Below are positions 1 through 9,158 of a stretch of 64,000 nt of DNA, one piece after another (the first letter of the stretch is position 1; the number at the start of each line of letters is the position of its first letter). The notes under the pieces were generated by a model. That model ran no database searches, was not told the origin of the DNA, and saw only the letters and a list, made by a program, of their open reading frames with translations. Made by a program: the position numbers and the translations under genes. This DNA comes from Flammeovirgaceae bacterium UBA5008 (GTDB lineage Bacteria > Bacteroidota > Bacteroidia > Cytophagales > Cyclobacteriaceae): positions 13,922 to 77,921 of the forward strand of contig DGYK01000011.1 of NCBI GenBank assembly GCA_002398365.1, written 5' to 3'.

Positions 1-3000
1 CATTGTGATGCATTTTCGGATGCTCACTCATAGCAATCTCCCGATACACCAAACCCAACTCCATCATTAACTGACAGCCATTGCATACACCTAAGCTCAA
101 TGTATCAGGTCGTGCGTAGAAATTATCTAAAGCAGCTTTTGCTTTTGGATTGTATAAGAAAGATCCTGCCCAACCTTTCGCAGAGCCTAATACATCGGAG
201 TTAGAGAATCCACCCACAAACACAATTATATTTACACCACTCAAGTCCTCACGACCTGAAACTAAATCGGTCATATGAACATCCTTTACGTCAAATCCTG
301 CAAGGTATAATGCATACGCCATTTCGCGATCTCCATTCACGCCTTTCTCGCGAATGATGGCTGCCTTGATGCCTGAGGCTGTTCTGCGCTTCGGGTTTAC
401 ATCGTACGAATCAAACGTGCCGGTGAAGTGTGGTTGAAATTTATAGGTGAGTAGTTGCTTGGAATAATTTTCTTTCCGCTTTTCAGCATGACCTTTTGGT
501 CGTTGAATTCTATCTAACAAATAAGAAGTGTGAAACCACTTTTCGCGTAGCGCATCAATGTCAAATGTTAAATTCGTTGCCTGACTTTCTAATTGAATCG
601 TGCGCGTATTCGTTACCTGTCCGATCACTTGATACGATAGATTAGCTTCTTGCAATTGGTTGATCACTTTGTCCGTTTGCGAAACCTGAATGACAACACC
701 CGGATTTTCACTGAATAACAAACGAATGATCTCTTCTTTTCTGTTCTTCAGATCAATTTGCAAACCAACAGTCGGTGTAGCAAAACACATCTCGAGTAAG
801 GTAGTAATCAATCCTCCGGATGAGATATCGTGTCCGGCTAAAATTAAATTCTGATGAATCAGTCTTTGAATCGCGTTAAACGCACGACTGAAATAATCGG
901 CATTTTCAACAGTAGGAGCGGTGTTTCCCAACTGATTCAATACTTGTGCTAAACTGCTTCCTCCTAATTGCAACGCTGCATTCGAAAAGTCAATATGGAT
1001 TAACACAGATTGTGGAATGGGCTCCAGTGCAGGCGAAATCGTTTTACGAATATCATTCACTTCGGCAACTGCAGAAATGATCACCGTGCCGGGTGCGTAC
1101 ACTACTTCCCCTTTCGGATACTTCTGTGTCATGGACAAAGAATCTTTTCCGGTAGGGATATTAATGCCAAGCGCACAAGCAAAATCGCTTACTGCTTCTA
1201 CAGCTTGATACAGACGTGCATTTTCGCCTTCATTCTTCGCTGGCCACATCCAGTTTGCACTGAGCGAAACACCTTTCAATCCATGTGTGAGAGGTGCCCA
1301 TACTAAATTGGTGAGTGCTTCGGCTATCGCCAATTTGCTACCGTCAGCGGGATTGACTAATGCGGCAACCGGAGCATGACCAATTGAAGTGGCAATGCCT
1401 TTGTTACTTAAAAAATCAAGCGCCATGACAGAGACATTGTTCAACGGAAGTTGGAGTACACCACACGTTTGTTGTGTTGCTACCTTTCCGGAAACAGAGC
1501 GGTCCACCTTATTTGTCAACCAATCTTTGCAAGCAACCGCTTCCAGTTGTAAAACTTGCTCGAGGTAGTGGTGTACCTGCGATGGTTGATATTGAATTTC
1601 TGAAAAGGTTGATGCTTTCGATTGATCCGTGAGAATCGTTTTCGGAGATGAACCAAACAAATGATTCATTTTCAAATCCACCGGATGGATGGAATGATTC
1701 GCGCGTGTAAATTTTAATTGATGGTCACCGGTCGCTTCACCTACAACGTACATTGGTGCGCGCTCTCTTTCAGAAACACGTTTCAGTGCTTCCACATCTT
1801 TCTTCTGAATCGCCACACCCATGCGCTCCTGCGATTCGTTGCTGATAATTTCTTTCGATGAAAGCGTTGGATCACCAACAGGGATTTTATCAATCTCAAT
1901 GGTGCCTCCGGTTGCTTCCAATAATTCAGAGAAACAATTCAAGTGTCCTCCTGCTCCATGATCGTGAATCGATACAATCGGATTTTGATCGGATTCTACC
2001 ATCGCGCGAATGGCATTCATCACGCGCTTTTGCATTTCAGGATTCGAACGTTGGATGGCATTTAATTCTAATGCGTTTGCAAATTGCCCGGTGGTTACAG
2101 AAGATACAGCCGCACCACCCATGCCAATACGGTAGTTGTCTCCACCCATCATCACAATCTGATCACCCGCTTTCAGTTCTTCTTTTTTCGAATCTTTCTC
2201 TTTGCCAAAACCAATACCTCCGGCTTGCATGATTACTTTGTCGTAACCAAACTTCTTGGTGTTCTCAATATGTTCGAAGGTGAGCAAGCTTCCGCAGATG
2301 AGTGGTTGACCAAACTTATTCCCGAAGTCGCTGGCACCATCGGAAGCTTTGATTAAAATTTCCGCAGGCGTTTGATACAACCACTTGCGAGGTTCAATAT
2401 TCTTTTCCCATTCACGATTGTTTTCCAAACGCGAGTAAGAGGTCATGTACACGGCTGTTCCCGCTAAGGGCAACGAACCTTTTCCACCGGCCAGACGATC
2501 ACGAATTTCGCCACCTGATCCGGTCGCTGCTCCGTTGAAGGGTTCAACAGTGGTTGGGAAGTTATGCGTTTCTGCTTTCAGTGAAATCACCGAATCAAAA
2601 TCAGTCACCGCAAAGAAATCGGGTACATCTTGACGTGCAGGCGCGAATTGTTCGATGCGCGGACCTTTGATAAATGCAACATTGTCTTTGTAAGCAGAAA
2701 CAATGTAGTTGGGATTTTCTTTAGATGTCTTTTTAATCAACTGAAAGAGTGTTGATTTTTTCTCTTCGCCATCAATCACAAAAGTGCCGTTGAATATTTT
2801 ATGGCGACAGTGTTCAGAGTTTACTTGCGAAAAGCCAAACAACTCGCTGTCGGTAAGTGCGCGTCCTAATTGTACACTTACATCTTTTAGGTACTCAATT
2901 TCTTCATCGCTTAAAGCAAGTCCTTCCTCTTCGCTGTATTTTTTAATGTCGGTAATTTCCAACACAGGAGCCGGTGTGTGGTGAATGGTGAATATGTCTT

Positions 3001-3310
3001 GATCGAGCACTTCATATAAGTGCTGCAACATGCGGTCGTAAGCGGGAGTTGTTTGTGTAGATTCAAAGAACTCTTCAATCCGCTCGATTCCTTCCAAACC
3101 CATCGTTTGGGTAATTTCCACGGCATTGGTACTCCAGGGTGTGATCATTTCCTTGCGGGGACCGATGAATTTTCCCGTTAAGGCTTTGTCCGAAAGTGGT
3201 TTAGCACCTCCAAAGAGCCAGATCAGTTTTTCGAAATCAGCAGTAGAAAAGGGGTTTTTGTGGCCTACGGCAAAGAGCACGTTGGCTTCGGAGCGAAAGA
3301 AAGCAATCAT
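1..3310 (-). CDS. purL: Phosphoribosylformylglycinamidine synthase, long single-chain form (3' end cut by window)
   Basis: It converts FGAR, glutamine and ATP to FGAM in purine synthesis, in the cytoplasm. The reverse strand is open from the ATG at 3308-3310 to the window edge, giving 1103 codons. The FGAM synthase core is recognisable (the SEHCRHK segment near residue 170, KAETHNFPT near 245, HDHGAGG near 450). A fused class I glutamine amidotransferase domain begins near residue 971, with the nucleophile Cys1076 in GVCNGC. The usual length of this long form is about 1230-1300 aa, so roughly the last 130-190 residues lie outside the window. The gene is divergent from the M48 peptidase. A TAATTTTG element sits about 18 bp upstream of the start. 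The assignment is firm; only the 3' end is missing. Confidence 0.97.
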   Translation of the reverse strand, partial: MIAFFRSEANVLFAVGHKNPFSTADFEKLIWLFGGAKPLSDKALTGKFIGPRKEMITPWSTNAVEITQTMGLEGIERIEEFFESTQTTPAYDRMLQHLYEVLDQDIFTIHHTPAPVLEITDIKKYSEEEGLALSDEEIEYLKDVSVQLGRALTDSELFGFSQVNSEHCRHKIFNGTFVIDGEEKKSTLFQLIKKTSKENPNYIVSAYKDNVAFIKGPRIEQFAPARQDVPDFFAVTDFDSVISLKAETHNFPTTVEPFNGAATGSGGEIRDRLAGGKGSLPLAGTAVYMTSYSRLENNREWEKNIEPRKWLYQTPAEILIKASDGASDFGNKFGQPLICGSLLTFEHIENTKKFGYDKVIMQAGGIGFGKEKDSKKEELKAGDQIVMMGGDNYRIGMGGAAVSSVTTGQFANALELNAIQRSNPEMQKRVMNAIRAMVESDQNPIVSIHDHGAGGHLNCFSELLEATGGTIEIDKIPVGDPTLSSKEIISNESQERMGVAIQKKDVEALKRVSERERAPMYVVGEATGDHQLKFTRANHSIHPVDLKMNHLFGSSPKTILTDQSKASTFSEIQYQPSQVHHYLEQVLQLEAVACKDWLTNKVDRSVSGKVATQQTCGVLQLPLNNVSVMALDFLSNKGIATSIGHAPVAALVNPADGSKLAIAEALTNLVWAPLTHGLKGVSLSANWMWPAKNEGENARLYQAVEAVSDFACALGINIPTGKDSLSMTQKYPKGEVVYAPGTVIISAVAEVNDIRKTISPALEPIPQSVLIHIDFSNAALQLGGSSLAQVLNQLGNTAPTVENADYFSRAFNAIQRLIHQNLILAGHDISSGGLITTLLEMCFATPTVGLQIDLKNRKEEIIRLLFSENPGVVIQVSQTDKVINQLQEANLSYQVIGQVTNTRTIQLESQATNLTFDIDALREKWFHTSYLLDRIQRPKGHAEKRKENYSKQLLTYKFQPHFTGTFDSYDVNPKRRTASGIKAAIIREKGVNGDREMAYALYLAGFDVKDVHMTDLVSGREDLSGVNIIVFVGGFSNSDVLGSAKGWAGSFLYNPKAKAALDNFYARPDTLSLGVCNGCQLMMELGLVYREIAMSEHPKMHHN

Positions 3311-3327
3311 TTTATCTCACGTAAGCC

Positions 3328-3335
3328 CAAAATTA
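3328..3335 (-). promoter_or_regulatory. Candidate -7 element for purL
   Basis: Read on the minus strand this is TAATTTTG, matching the Bacteroidota housekeeping -7 consensus TAnnTTTG. It would place transcription start roughly 10 nt before the purL ATG. No good TTTG is seen at the -33 position, so this is tentative. Confidence 0.35.
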
Positions 3336-3460
3336 ATAGGAATTATTAAAAGTGAGGCTATTATTTTGAATATTGCTCTTCCTATTTAGCATTTTTTAGT
3401 TTTTAGAATATCTTTTCACGTCTCATAGATAGATGCCTTATCTCTCTGTTTTTTTTAATT

Positions 3461-4960
3461 TTGAGGAATCAAAATAAACTGTCGTTGCGCACTCGAATTT
3501 CTTTTATTTCGGCTTTAGTTCTTTTAGTTGGCTTTAGTTGCTTTGCGCAACAGTCAAGTGTTTTTGAGCCTCTACAAACCTATTCTAAATCGGATCGGGA
3601 ATTAATTCAAAGGCTGAAAGTACAGATTGAAGAAGAAATAGACCAGACTCATTCACCGAAGCGCTATCAGATTAACAATTTGTACCGCGCCTTTGGTAAG
3701 CACATGCGCACAATGGTTGAAAAAAATCAATTTATAAAGAACGATTCATTGCAATCCTACCTCGATCAAATTGTGAGTCGGCTGGCTCGCACGAATCATT
3801 TTTCGCATCCACCAAAATTGGTTCTGATTCAAAATAGTCCCGATGTGAATGCCTTTTCTGTGGCCGATGGTACCCTGATTGTTTACATCGGATTAATTGC
3901 ACGCATGCGTAATGAAAGTCAACTAGCCTTTGTGATGGCACATGAAATGGCTCATTTTGAATTGCAGCATGTGCGCCAAAAAATCACCGAGTCCATTGAA
4001 GGTGAGTTTTTGAAGAAGGAGATGCAAAACTTGGCGGATTTGGCAGTAGGAGAAGCATCGGTCGATAACCTGTTAAATCTGAAAAAGCTTTGGTACTACC
4101 AAGGTTCTAATAGCCGCAGCAGAGAGCGTCAAGCCGATTCATTGGCATTTGAAATGATGGAAAGATCGGGTTATGCCAGCGAAGAAGCCGTTACGGCTCT
4201 GGCTTTGTTAGACCAATCCAAGCTGGCGAAATCAGACATGGAGTTTATGACACAGTTGGATTTGCCCGATTATCCATTGAAGGATGAATGGTTTAAAAAA
4301 CGGCCTAGCATTTTTAGCAAACCACGTGAAGATTTGTTCTTTGATCGTGATTCTATGATTTCTCATCCGGACCTGGAACTTCGTATGAAAATATTGAGCA
4401 ACCGCGTCATTTCAGCGGAGAGCACCGCAAACTTGCAAAGCGATGCTTTTGTAAAGAAGATGATTAAGTTGGCTACGTTTCAACGAATCGAGAGTGCGCA
4501 CATTACCAATAGATTTGATCTTTGCCTCTACCTCAGTTTAAGGCTTAGATATCGACTGCCGCATGATGCGTATTTAACAGCTATGGTTTCGAAAGTGCTT
4601 TCCGGCTTGCGGGAACGAAGAGAATTTGATTACGATTATGCATTGTCGCTATCTGACTATACCATCGGATATAATGAAGAATTAAAAATGGTAAATGAGT
4701 TTTTACATAATATAAAAGCAGAAGAGATGGCTGAGTTGGCATATTATTTTCTGAACTCGCCTAAAAACTTTGACGTGGACAACCAGGAGCATTATTATAT
4801 TTTATGGCGGATATGTAACATTACCAATCGAAAAGATGATAGGAAATCGATACGAGCCAAATACGTAGATCGCTTTCCTGATGGAGAGTACAAAAATGAA
4901 ATGATCCTGTTTGACGGGTATAAAACTAAACTTCCAAAGAAGAATACGTTTGTGAGATAG
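3461..4960 (+). CDS. Secreted M48-family zinc metallopeptidase
   Basis: Predicted exported zinc endopeptidase, probably for envelope protein quality control (role inferred from the family). The first 30 residues form a signal peptide ending in CFA before QQS, fitting signal peptidase I cleavage. The zinc motif HEMAH is at residues 161-165. The third ligand is probably Glu222 in ERQAD, typical of M48 peptidases. The 499-aa length leaves a long C-terminal region of about 250 aa after the catalytic domain, with no recognised domain. The start is a TTG; it is chosen because the next ATG would remove the signal peptide. A TAATTTTG string at 3456-3463 overlaps this start, so the exact 5' end is uncertain. 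The gene converges with the hydrolase that follows, 21 bp away. Confidence 0.85.
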   Translation: MRNQNKLSLRTRISFISALVLLVGFSCFAQQSSVFEPLQTYSKSDRELIQRLKVQIEEEIDQTHSPKRYQINNLYRAFGKHMRTMVEKNQFIKNDSLQSYLDQIVSRLARTNHFSHPPKLVLIQNSPDVNAFSVADGTLIVYIGLIARMRNESQLAFVMAHEMAHFELQHVRQKITESIEGEFLKKEMQNLADLAVGEASVDNLLNLKKLWYYQGSNSRSRERQADSLAFEMMERSGYASEEAVTALALLDQSKLAKSDMEFMTQLDLPDYPLKDEWFKKRPSIFSKPREDLFFDRDSMISHPDLELRMKILSNRVISAESTANLQSDAFVKKMIKLATFQRIESAHITNRFDLCLYLSLRLRYRLPHDAYLTAMVSKVLSGLRERREFDYDYALSLSDYTIGYNEELKMVNEFLHNIKAEEMAELAYYFLNSPKNFDVDNQEHYYILWRICNITNRKDDRKSIRAKYVDRFPDGEYKNEMILFDGYKTKLPKKNTFVR

Positions 4961-4981
4961 GAAAAACGGACCGTACGTTAG

Positions 4982-5782
4982 CTATCTCGATAAATAGACT
5001 TTCGGATCTATTCGATTTATTAGTTCTTGATGCCCGCAATTGATCTCATCGGTTCGCACCAACTTAACTTTTTGTAAGAACGATGCCATGTTTTGCGTAG
5101 AGACAACTTTATCATATTTGCCGGTGATTAAACAAAAGTTGACCTTGTGCTGATTAACCAATGCAGCAATATGATTTTGATCAAAGGTGAAATGACGAAA
5201 ATACACCCACGAGTAATATACCCTTCTTCTTTTTTCCTCGGTATTCATTTGTGATTCTGCAAAGCGCAATAGCCAGGTATCCACCATCCGAAGTTTGCGA
5301 AGGGCTTTTGTTAAGCGGTACAAACGATTTGGGTGGAGAATCATACTCTTGAACAACGCACGGATAGCAATGGGGTAAGTGGCGAGACTGTACCAGAAAC
5401 TGGTTTTAATTCCGTCCGGTGCCAGAAGAATAAGGTCACTTATTTGATGATGAAATAGTTCAAAGGTGGCCAAGGCAAATTTGCCTCCCATACTAAAACC
5501 CACTATCGCAAACTGATTAATGCCTTCTTGTTGGAGAAATTGATGCATGATTTTTTGCCAATCTTGTTTTTCAACCGCATCCCTGCTGTGCCAGGTGCTG
5601 GAGCCATGAAAGTAAAGATCAAAGGCATAGCACGTATATTCTTCTTGTAATGCAACCACCCACTGATCAAATGCCCGATGGTCTTGCCCAAAGCCGTGAA
5701 AGAGAAGAAGCTTTCGTTCACCTTTTCCCGATCGATAGAAGGTTAAAGAAGAATTTGGTAGCGTGATGGCCCCGGCTTTCAA
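4982..5782 (-). CDS. Alpha/beta hydrolase
   Basis: A 266-aa single-domain alpha/beta-hydrolase fold protein without a signal peptide, so probably cytoplasmic. The oxyanion region HGFGQDH is near residue 29. The nucleophile elbow GFSMGG places Ser97 as catalytic serine. A likely acid is the Asp in GKYD near residue 222, and the likely His is in CGHQE near residue 251. The substrate cannot be told from sequence. It stands alone between a convergent peptidase gene and a divergent sigma-factor gene, so context gives no pathway. Confidence 0.85.
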   Translation of the reverse strand: MKAGAITLPNSSLTFYRSGKGERKLLLFHGFGQDHRAFDQWVVALQEEYTCYAFDLYFHGSSTWHSRDAVEKQDWQKIMHQFLQQEGINQFAIVGFSMGGKFALATFELFHHQISDLILLAPDGIKTSFWYSLATYPIAIRALFKSMILHPNRLYRLTKALRKLRMVDTWLLRFAESQMNTEEKRRRVYYSWVYFRHFTFDQNHIAALVNQHKVNFCLITGKYDKVVSTQNMASFLQKVKLVRTDEINCGHQELINRIDPKVYLSR

Positions 5783-5919
5783 AGGAGAATTTGGTTTACA
5801 GATTAAAACGAGTAATAAAGGTACTCAAGTCGTCATAAGATTAGTATTCAATCTTTTCTTCACTTTTGTAAAATATTTTAGATAAGCCCACCGTCTATGA
5901 TGAAAATTGAGCGTGGGCA

Positions 5920-6483
5920 ATGGATTTGGCGATGCAACAAATTAAAGAAAACACATTTCTGAAGGAGAAAGACAAACTGCTTGGATTTATCCGTAGCAGA
6001 GTGTCATCGGTGGAGGAGGCGGAGGATATCCTTCAGGATGTGTTCTTTCAATTTGTTTCGGGCTTCGATACCATTGAGTCGCTGGATCGGGTCACTTCAT
6101 GGCTGTATAGCGTAGCGCGCAACAAAATCATTGACCGCTATCGCAGAGATGCCGTGCGCCCGAAGCAAACCGATTTTGAATTGATTTCCGGCAAGGACGA
6201 TGATGCACCACTAACGCTGCAAGACATTCTTCCTGATCTCGATAATACTCCGGAAGCGACATTACTCCGCGAAGCCATTTGGGATGAAATCACCGAAGCG
6301 CTGGCCGAATTGCCGGCAGACCAGCGTGAAATCTTTATTCAAAATGAAATTGAAGAAAAGGGTTTTCGGGAAATATCCGAGGCAACCGGAGTATCGATTA
6401 ACACCTTGCTTTCGCGAAAGCGATATGCGATACTCGCTCTGCGCAAGCGATTGCAACGGTTTTATGACGACACGATCAATTGA
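5920..6483 (+). CDS. ECF RNA polymerase sigma factor (sigma-70 family)
   Basis: A 187-aa extracytoplasmic-function sigma factor. Region 2 spans about residues 17-85, with the core-binding segment EAEDILQDVFFQFV and the -10-recognition part YSVARNKIIDRYRR. Region 4 spans about residues 125-180 and ends in a helix-turn-helix (FREISEATGVSINTLLSRKRYA). No classical anti-sigma gene follows. The next gene instead encodes a small membrane protein that may be its partner (inference). An alternative start is Met5 at 5932. Confidence 0.92.
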   Translation: MDLAMQQIKENTFLKEKDKLLGFIRSRVSSVEEAEDILQDVFFQFVSGFDTIESLDRVTSWLYSVARNKIIDRYRRDAVRPKQTDFELISGKDDDAPLTLQDILPDLDNTPEATLLREAIWDEITEALAELPADQREIFIQNEIEEKGFREISEATGVSINTLLSRKRYAILALRKRLQRFYDDTIN

Positions 6484-6545
6484 AAGTAAGTAGAATAATC
6501 TGGGCAGACGCATCAGCGTGCTGACCGAGTAAAAAATTAAAAACA

Positions 6546-6902
6546 TTGAATCATCAAATTATGAAAAAGGTATTGTGGATAGGAGCGATGGTGGGCATCG
6601 GGGTGTTGGCGGTAGCGGCCTTTACTTTTGTCACCATGTATTTGTGGAATTGGCTGGTGCCCGATTTATTTCATGGGCCGCAATTGGATTTTTGGCAAAC
6701 ATTAGGTCTTTTAATATTAAGTAAGATTTTCTTTTCCGGTTTTGGAAAAGGAGGCCACCGTCACAATAATAAATGGAGTGGCTACTGGAAGCAAAAATGG
6801 AACACCATGAGTCCTGAGGAGAAAGAGCGGTTCAAACAGAAAATGAAGGAAAAGTGGTGTTATAGAACTCCGGAGTCACAGGACCCTCATGCAAACGGTT
6901 GA
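6546..6902 (+). CDS. Small membrane protein with charged helical tail
   Basis: A protein of at most 118 aa with no assigned function. Two hydrophobic stretches (about residues 9-32 and 48-64) suggest two membrane helices. A Gly/His-rich linker (GKGGHRHNN) and a strongly charged helix with MSPEEKERFKQKMKEK follow. The tail resembles charged C-terminal helices seen in other Bacteroidota small membrane proteins. The better start is probably Met6 at 6561 (MKKVLWIG). It lies 62 bp after the ECF sigma gene on the same strand, so it may be co-transcribed and might sense or restrain the sigma factor (inference). No CxxC or zinc-anti-sigma motif is visible. Confidence 0.7.
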   Translation: MNHQIMKKVLWIGAMVGIGVLAVAAFTFVTMYLWNWLVPDLFHGPQLDFWQTLGLLILSKIFFSGFGKGGHRHNNKWSGYWKQKWNTMSPEEKERFKQKMKEKWCYRTPESQDPHANG

Positions 6903-6982
6903 GCCGTATTTTTGCAGGTTTTCAGAAAATAAATTTCTAAAAAGGGCCAACCTTAATCAAAAAGGGGCGTTTCAAGAAACCG

Positions 6983-7012
6983 TGGAAACTTTGGTAATAT
7001 AAAAAGTTTCCA
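6983..7012. promoter_or_regulatory. Inverted-repeat operator in the TetR promoter
   Basis: TGGAAACTTT (6983-6992) and AAAGTTTCCA (7003-7012) form a perfect 10-bp inverted repeat with a 10-bp spacer. The repeat covers the -33 element and the spacer of the promoter just upstream of the tetR-like gene. This is the expected arrangement for an autorepressor of the efflux operon. Confidence 0.7.
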
Positions 7013-7020
7013 TAGTTTCG
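6990..7020 (+). promoter_or_regulatory. Promoter of the TetR-RND efflux operon
   Basis: TTTG at 6990-6993, a 19-nt spacer, then TAGTTTCG at 7013-7020 match the Bacteroidota promoter form TTTG-N19-TAnnTTTG with one mismatch. Transcription would begin only a few bases before the ATG at 7030, so the leader is very short or absent. Confidence 0.65.
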
Positions 7021-7029
7021 CGCCCGATT

Positions 7030-7695
7030 ATGGAAGACTACCAAGTAAAAGAGAAAATTTTGGCCGGTTCCGAGGCGCTATTCATGAAATACGGAATACG
7101 CAGTGTGTCAATGGATGATATTGCCCGACACCTTTCGGTTTCCAAAAAAACGCTGTATCAGCACTTTGCCGATAAAGATGAATTGGTGACCGTCATGTCG
7201 CAAGAGCACATGAAACGCGATGTGCTGGAATACGAGCAAATCTCGCGCGAATCAGAAAACTCAATTGATGAGTTAAACAAAATTTCAATTCGTTTGCGAT
7301 GCGATATGGAGGAAATGAATCCCTCGTTGCTCTATGATTTGCAAAAGTTTCATCCTAAAGCCTGGGCTTTATGGCAGCAGCACAAAAATGGAAGTATCAT
7401 GAGTTCCATTGTGCGCAACCTCAATCAGGGAATCAGTGAAGGGTATTACCGCAATGACATCCATACAGAGGTGATCGCGCTGAGTCGCTTGATTTTAATT
7501 GAGTCCGCATTTGATGAACGCATTTTTCCGAAAGACAAATACAATCTGGTAGAAGTTCAATCGCAATTCTTCGATCATTTTGTTTATGGCATTTGCACGG
7601 ATAAAGGCAGACGTCTCTATCAGAAGTATAAAGAAAATTCAGATCAACCTAATAAACCATCCAATAAAACAACCAAGCATGAGTCCATTTTATAA
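7030..7695 (+). CDS. TetR/AcrR-family transcriptional regulator
   Basis: A 221-aa repressor-type regulator. The N-terminal TetR helix-turn-helix covers about residues 8-54 (FMKYGIRSVSMDDIARHLSVS then KKTLYQHFADKDELV). The remaining all-helical part is the usual variable ligand-binding and dimer domain. It is the first gene of an efflux operon and overlaps the TolC gene start by 17 bp, which implies translational coupling. A perfect inverted repeat over its promoter suggests that it represses itself and the pump until a ligand binds (inference). Confidence 0.93.
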   Translation: MEDYQVKEKILAGSEALFMKYGIRSVSMDDIARHLSVSKKTLYQHFADKDELVTVMSQEHMKRDVLEYEQISRESENSIDELNKISIRLRCDMEEMNPSLLYDLQKFHPKAWALWQQHKNGSIMSSIVRNLNQGISEGYYRNDIHTEVIALSRLILIESAFDERIFPKDKYNLVEVQSQFFDHFVYGICTDKGRRLYQKYKENSDQPNKPSNKTTKHESIL

Positions 7696-9145
7696 ACGAA
7701 TCATTTTTTTAGCTGCCTTGCTGCTGGTGAGGGCAGGCTATGCACAGCAAGAACCAACATCAGCACCAACGCCTCAGGCGTTTACACTCGATCAGTGTAT
7801 TGATTACGCGTTGAAGAATGCAATTAGCATGCAGAATGCTACTCTTGATCAACAGATAGCTGCTGCTAAAGTAAAGGAGACAGTCGGGTTAGGCCTACCT
7901 GACATTTCTGGAAATGTTCAATTAGTACATAATACGCAATTGCAACGTTTTTTTACAACGTATACCGGAGCAAGTGGATTTTTAGGAGACCTCAGCACCG
8001 TGCCGAATATCAAGGTGGGAGACGTAGTCGCAGCGCAAAACTTTTTTCAATTGAAAAATTCCGGAACTGCATCTGTGACTGTCAATCAATTGCTGTTTAG
8101 CGGATCTTATTTAGTTGGCTTACAGGCTTCACAAGCTTTCAAGGATTTGTCCTATAAGAACGCGAATCAGACGCGTGAACAACTCGTTCAATCTGTAAAA
8201 AAAGCCTATTACTCATTGTTGATCAGCAAAGAACGACTCTTGTTGTTTGAAGCGAATATGGCGCGTGTGGAGAATCTATTAAAGAATACGATTGAGCAAA
8301 ACAAAAATGGTTTTGTGGAAAGTATTGATGTGGATCGCATACGGGTAAGCTATAATAATTTGAAAGTGGAACAGGCTAATTACTTAAACATTCACGAACT
8401 AAGTTCATGGCTTTTGAAGTTTCAAATGAATTATCCAATTGATCAACCGATCTCAATTTCAGGCAGTATGGAGGATGTAAATGCTGACTTAAAAGTTGAT
8501 CCAATTGAGGAAGGATGGGATTATAAAACCAGATCAGACTATAAAATTCTAGAGGCAAATTACAAACTCCAAAAACTTACCATCAAGAATCAATATGCGG
8601 GGGCACTTCCTACGCTCTCAGCCTTTGGTACATTTGGATTCAACACGCAATCCAGTGATTTTGGGGGATTGTTCTCAACCAATAGTGCCATTGCTGATCA
8701 AGGCACGTTAGGCCCTGATAAGTGGTACAACTATTCGCTGTTAGGCGTTACAATGAACATCCCAATCTTTAGTGGATTTCAACGTCATCACAAAATTCAG
8801 CAAGAGAAATTAAACCTTGTAAAATTGGATAATGCTTTTAAAACATTAAAGCAGGGTGTAGACTTAGAAACACGTCAAACAACAATCAATTTTAAAAACG
8901 CATTGAATTCATTGGCGGCACAGAAAGAAAATATGGAATTAGCAACCAATGTAGCTCGAGTTACCAAAATAAAATATGAGCAAGGTGTTGGGTCTAACTT
9001 TGAAGTAGTAGAAGCTGAAAGTTCACTTCGCCAGGCTCAAACAAATTACTACTCCGCTTTGTATGATGCAATCACCTATAAGATTGATCTCGACAAAGCT
9101 TATGGCAGATTATTAACAATAACAACCAATCCTCAATCAAAATAG
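7679..9145 (+). CDS. TolC-family outer membrane efflux protein
   Basis: The outer-membrane channel of a tripartite RND pump, 488 aa from the ATG at 7679. That start is preferred over an upstream in-frame ATG at 7580, because it begins a clean signal peptide (IIFLAALLLVRAGYAQQ) and the extra 33 residues lie within the tetR-like gene. The N-terminal segment FTLDQCIDYALKNA is typical of TolC family proteins, and two OEP repeats with long helical regions follow. It is followed 13 bp later by the adaptor gene. Confidence 0.93.
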   Translation: MSPFYKRIIFLAALLLVRAGYAQQEPTSAPTPQAFTLDQCIDYALKNAISMQNATLDQQIAAAKVKETVGLGLPDISGNVQLVHNTQLQRFFTTYTGASGFLGDLSTVPNIKVGDVVAAQNFFQLKNSGTASVTVNQLLFSGSYLVGLQASQAFKDLSYKNANQTREQLVQSVKKAYYSLLISKERLLLFEANMARVENLLKNTIEQNKNGFVESIDVDRIRVSYNNLKVEQANYLNIHELSSWLLKFQMNYPIDQPISISGSMEDVNADLKVDPIEEGWDYKTRSDYKILEANYKLQKLTIKNQYAGALPTLSAFGTFGFNTQSSDFGGLFSTNSAIADQGTLGPDKWYNYSLLGVTMNIPIFSGFQRHHKIQQEKLNLVKLDNAFKTLKQGVDLETRQTTINFKNALNSLAAQKENMELATNVARVTKIKYEQGVGSNFEVVEAESSLRQAQTNYYSALYDAITYKIDLDKAYGRLLTITTNPQSK

Positions 9146-9158
9146 AAAACCCAATCTT

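Noticed and set aside
1010..3126. Several plus- and minus-strand ORFs of 60-124 codons inside purL
   Set aside because: They are frame shadows of the intact purL coding strand; none has recognisable protein features.
3456..3463. TAATTTTG as a promoter for the M48 peptidase
   Set aside because: It overlaps the chosen start codon and lacks a -33 element; transcription from it would begin inside the gene.
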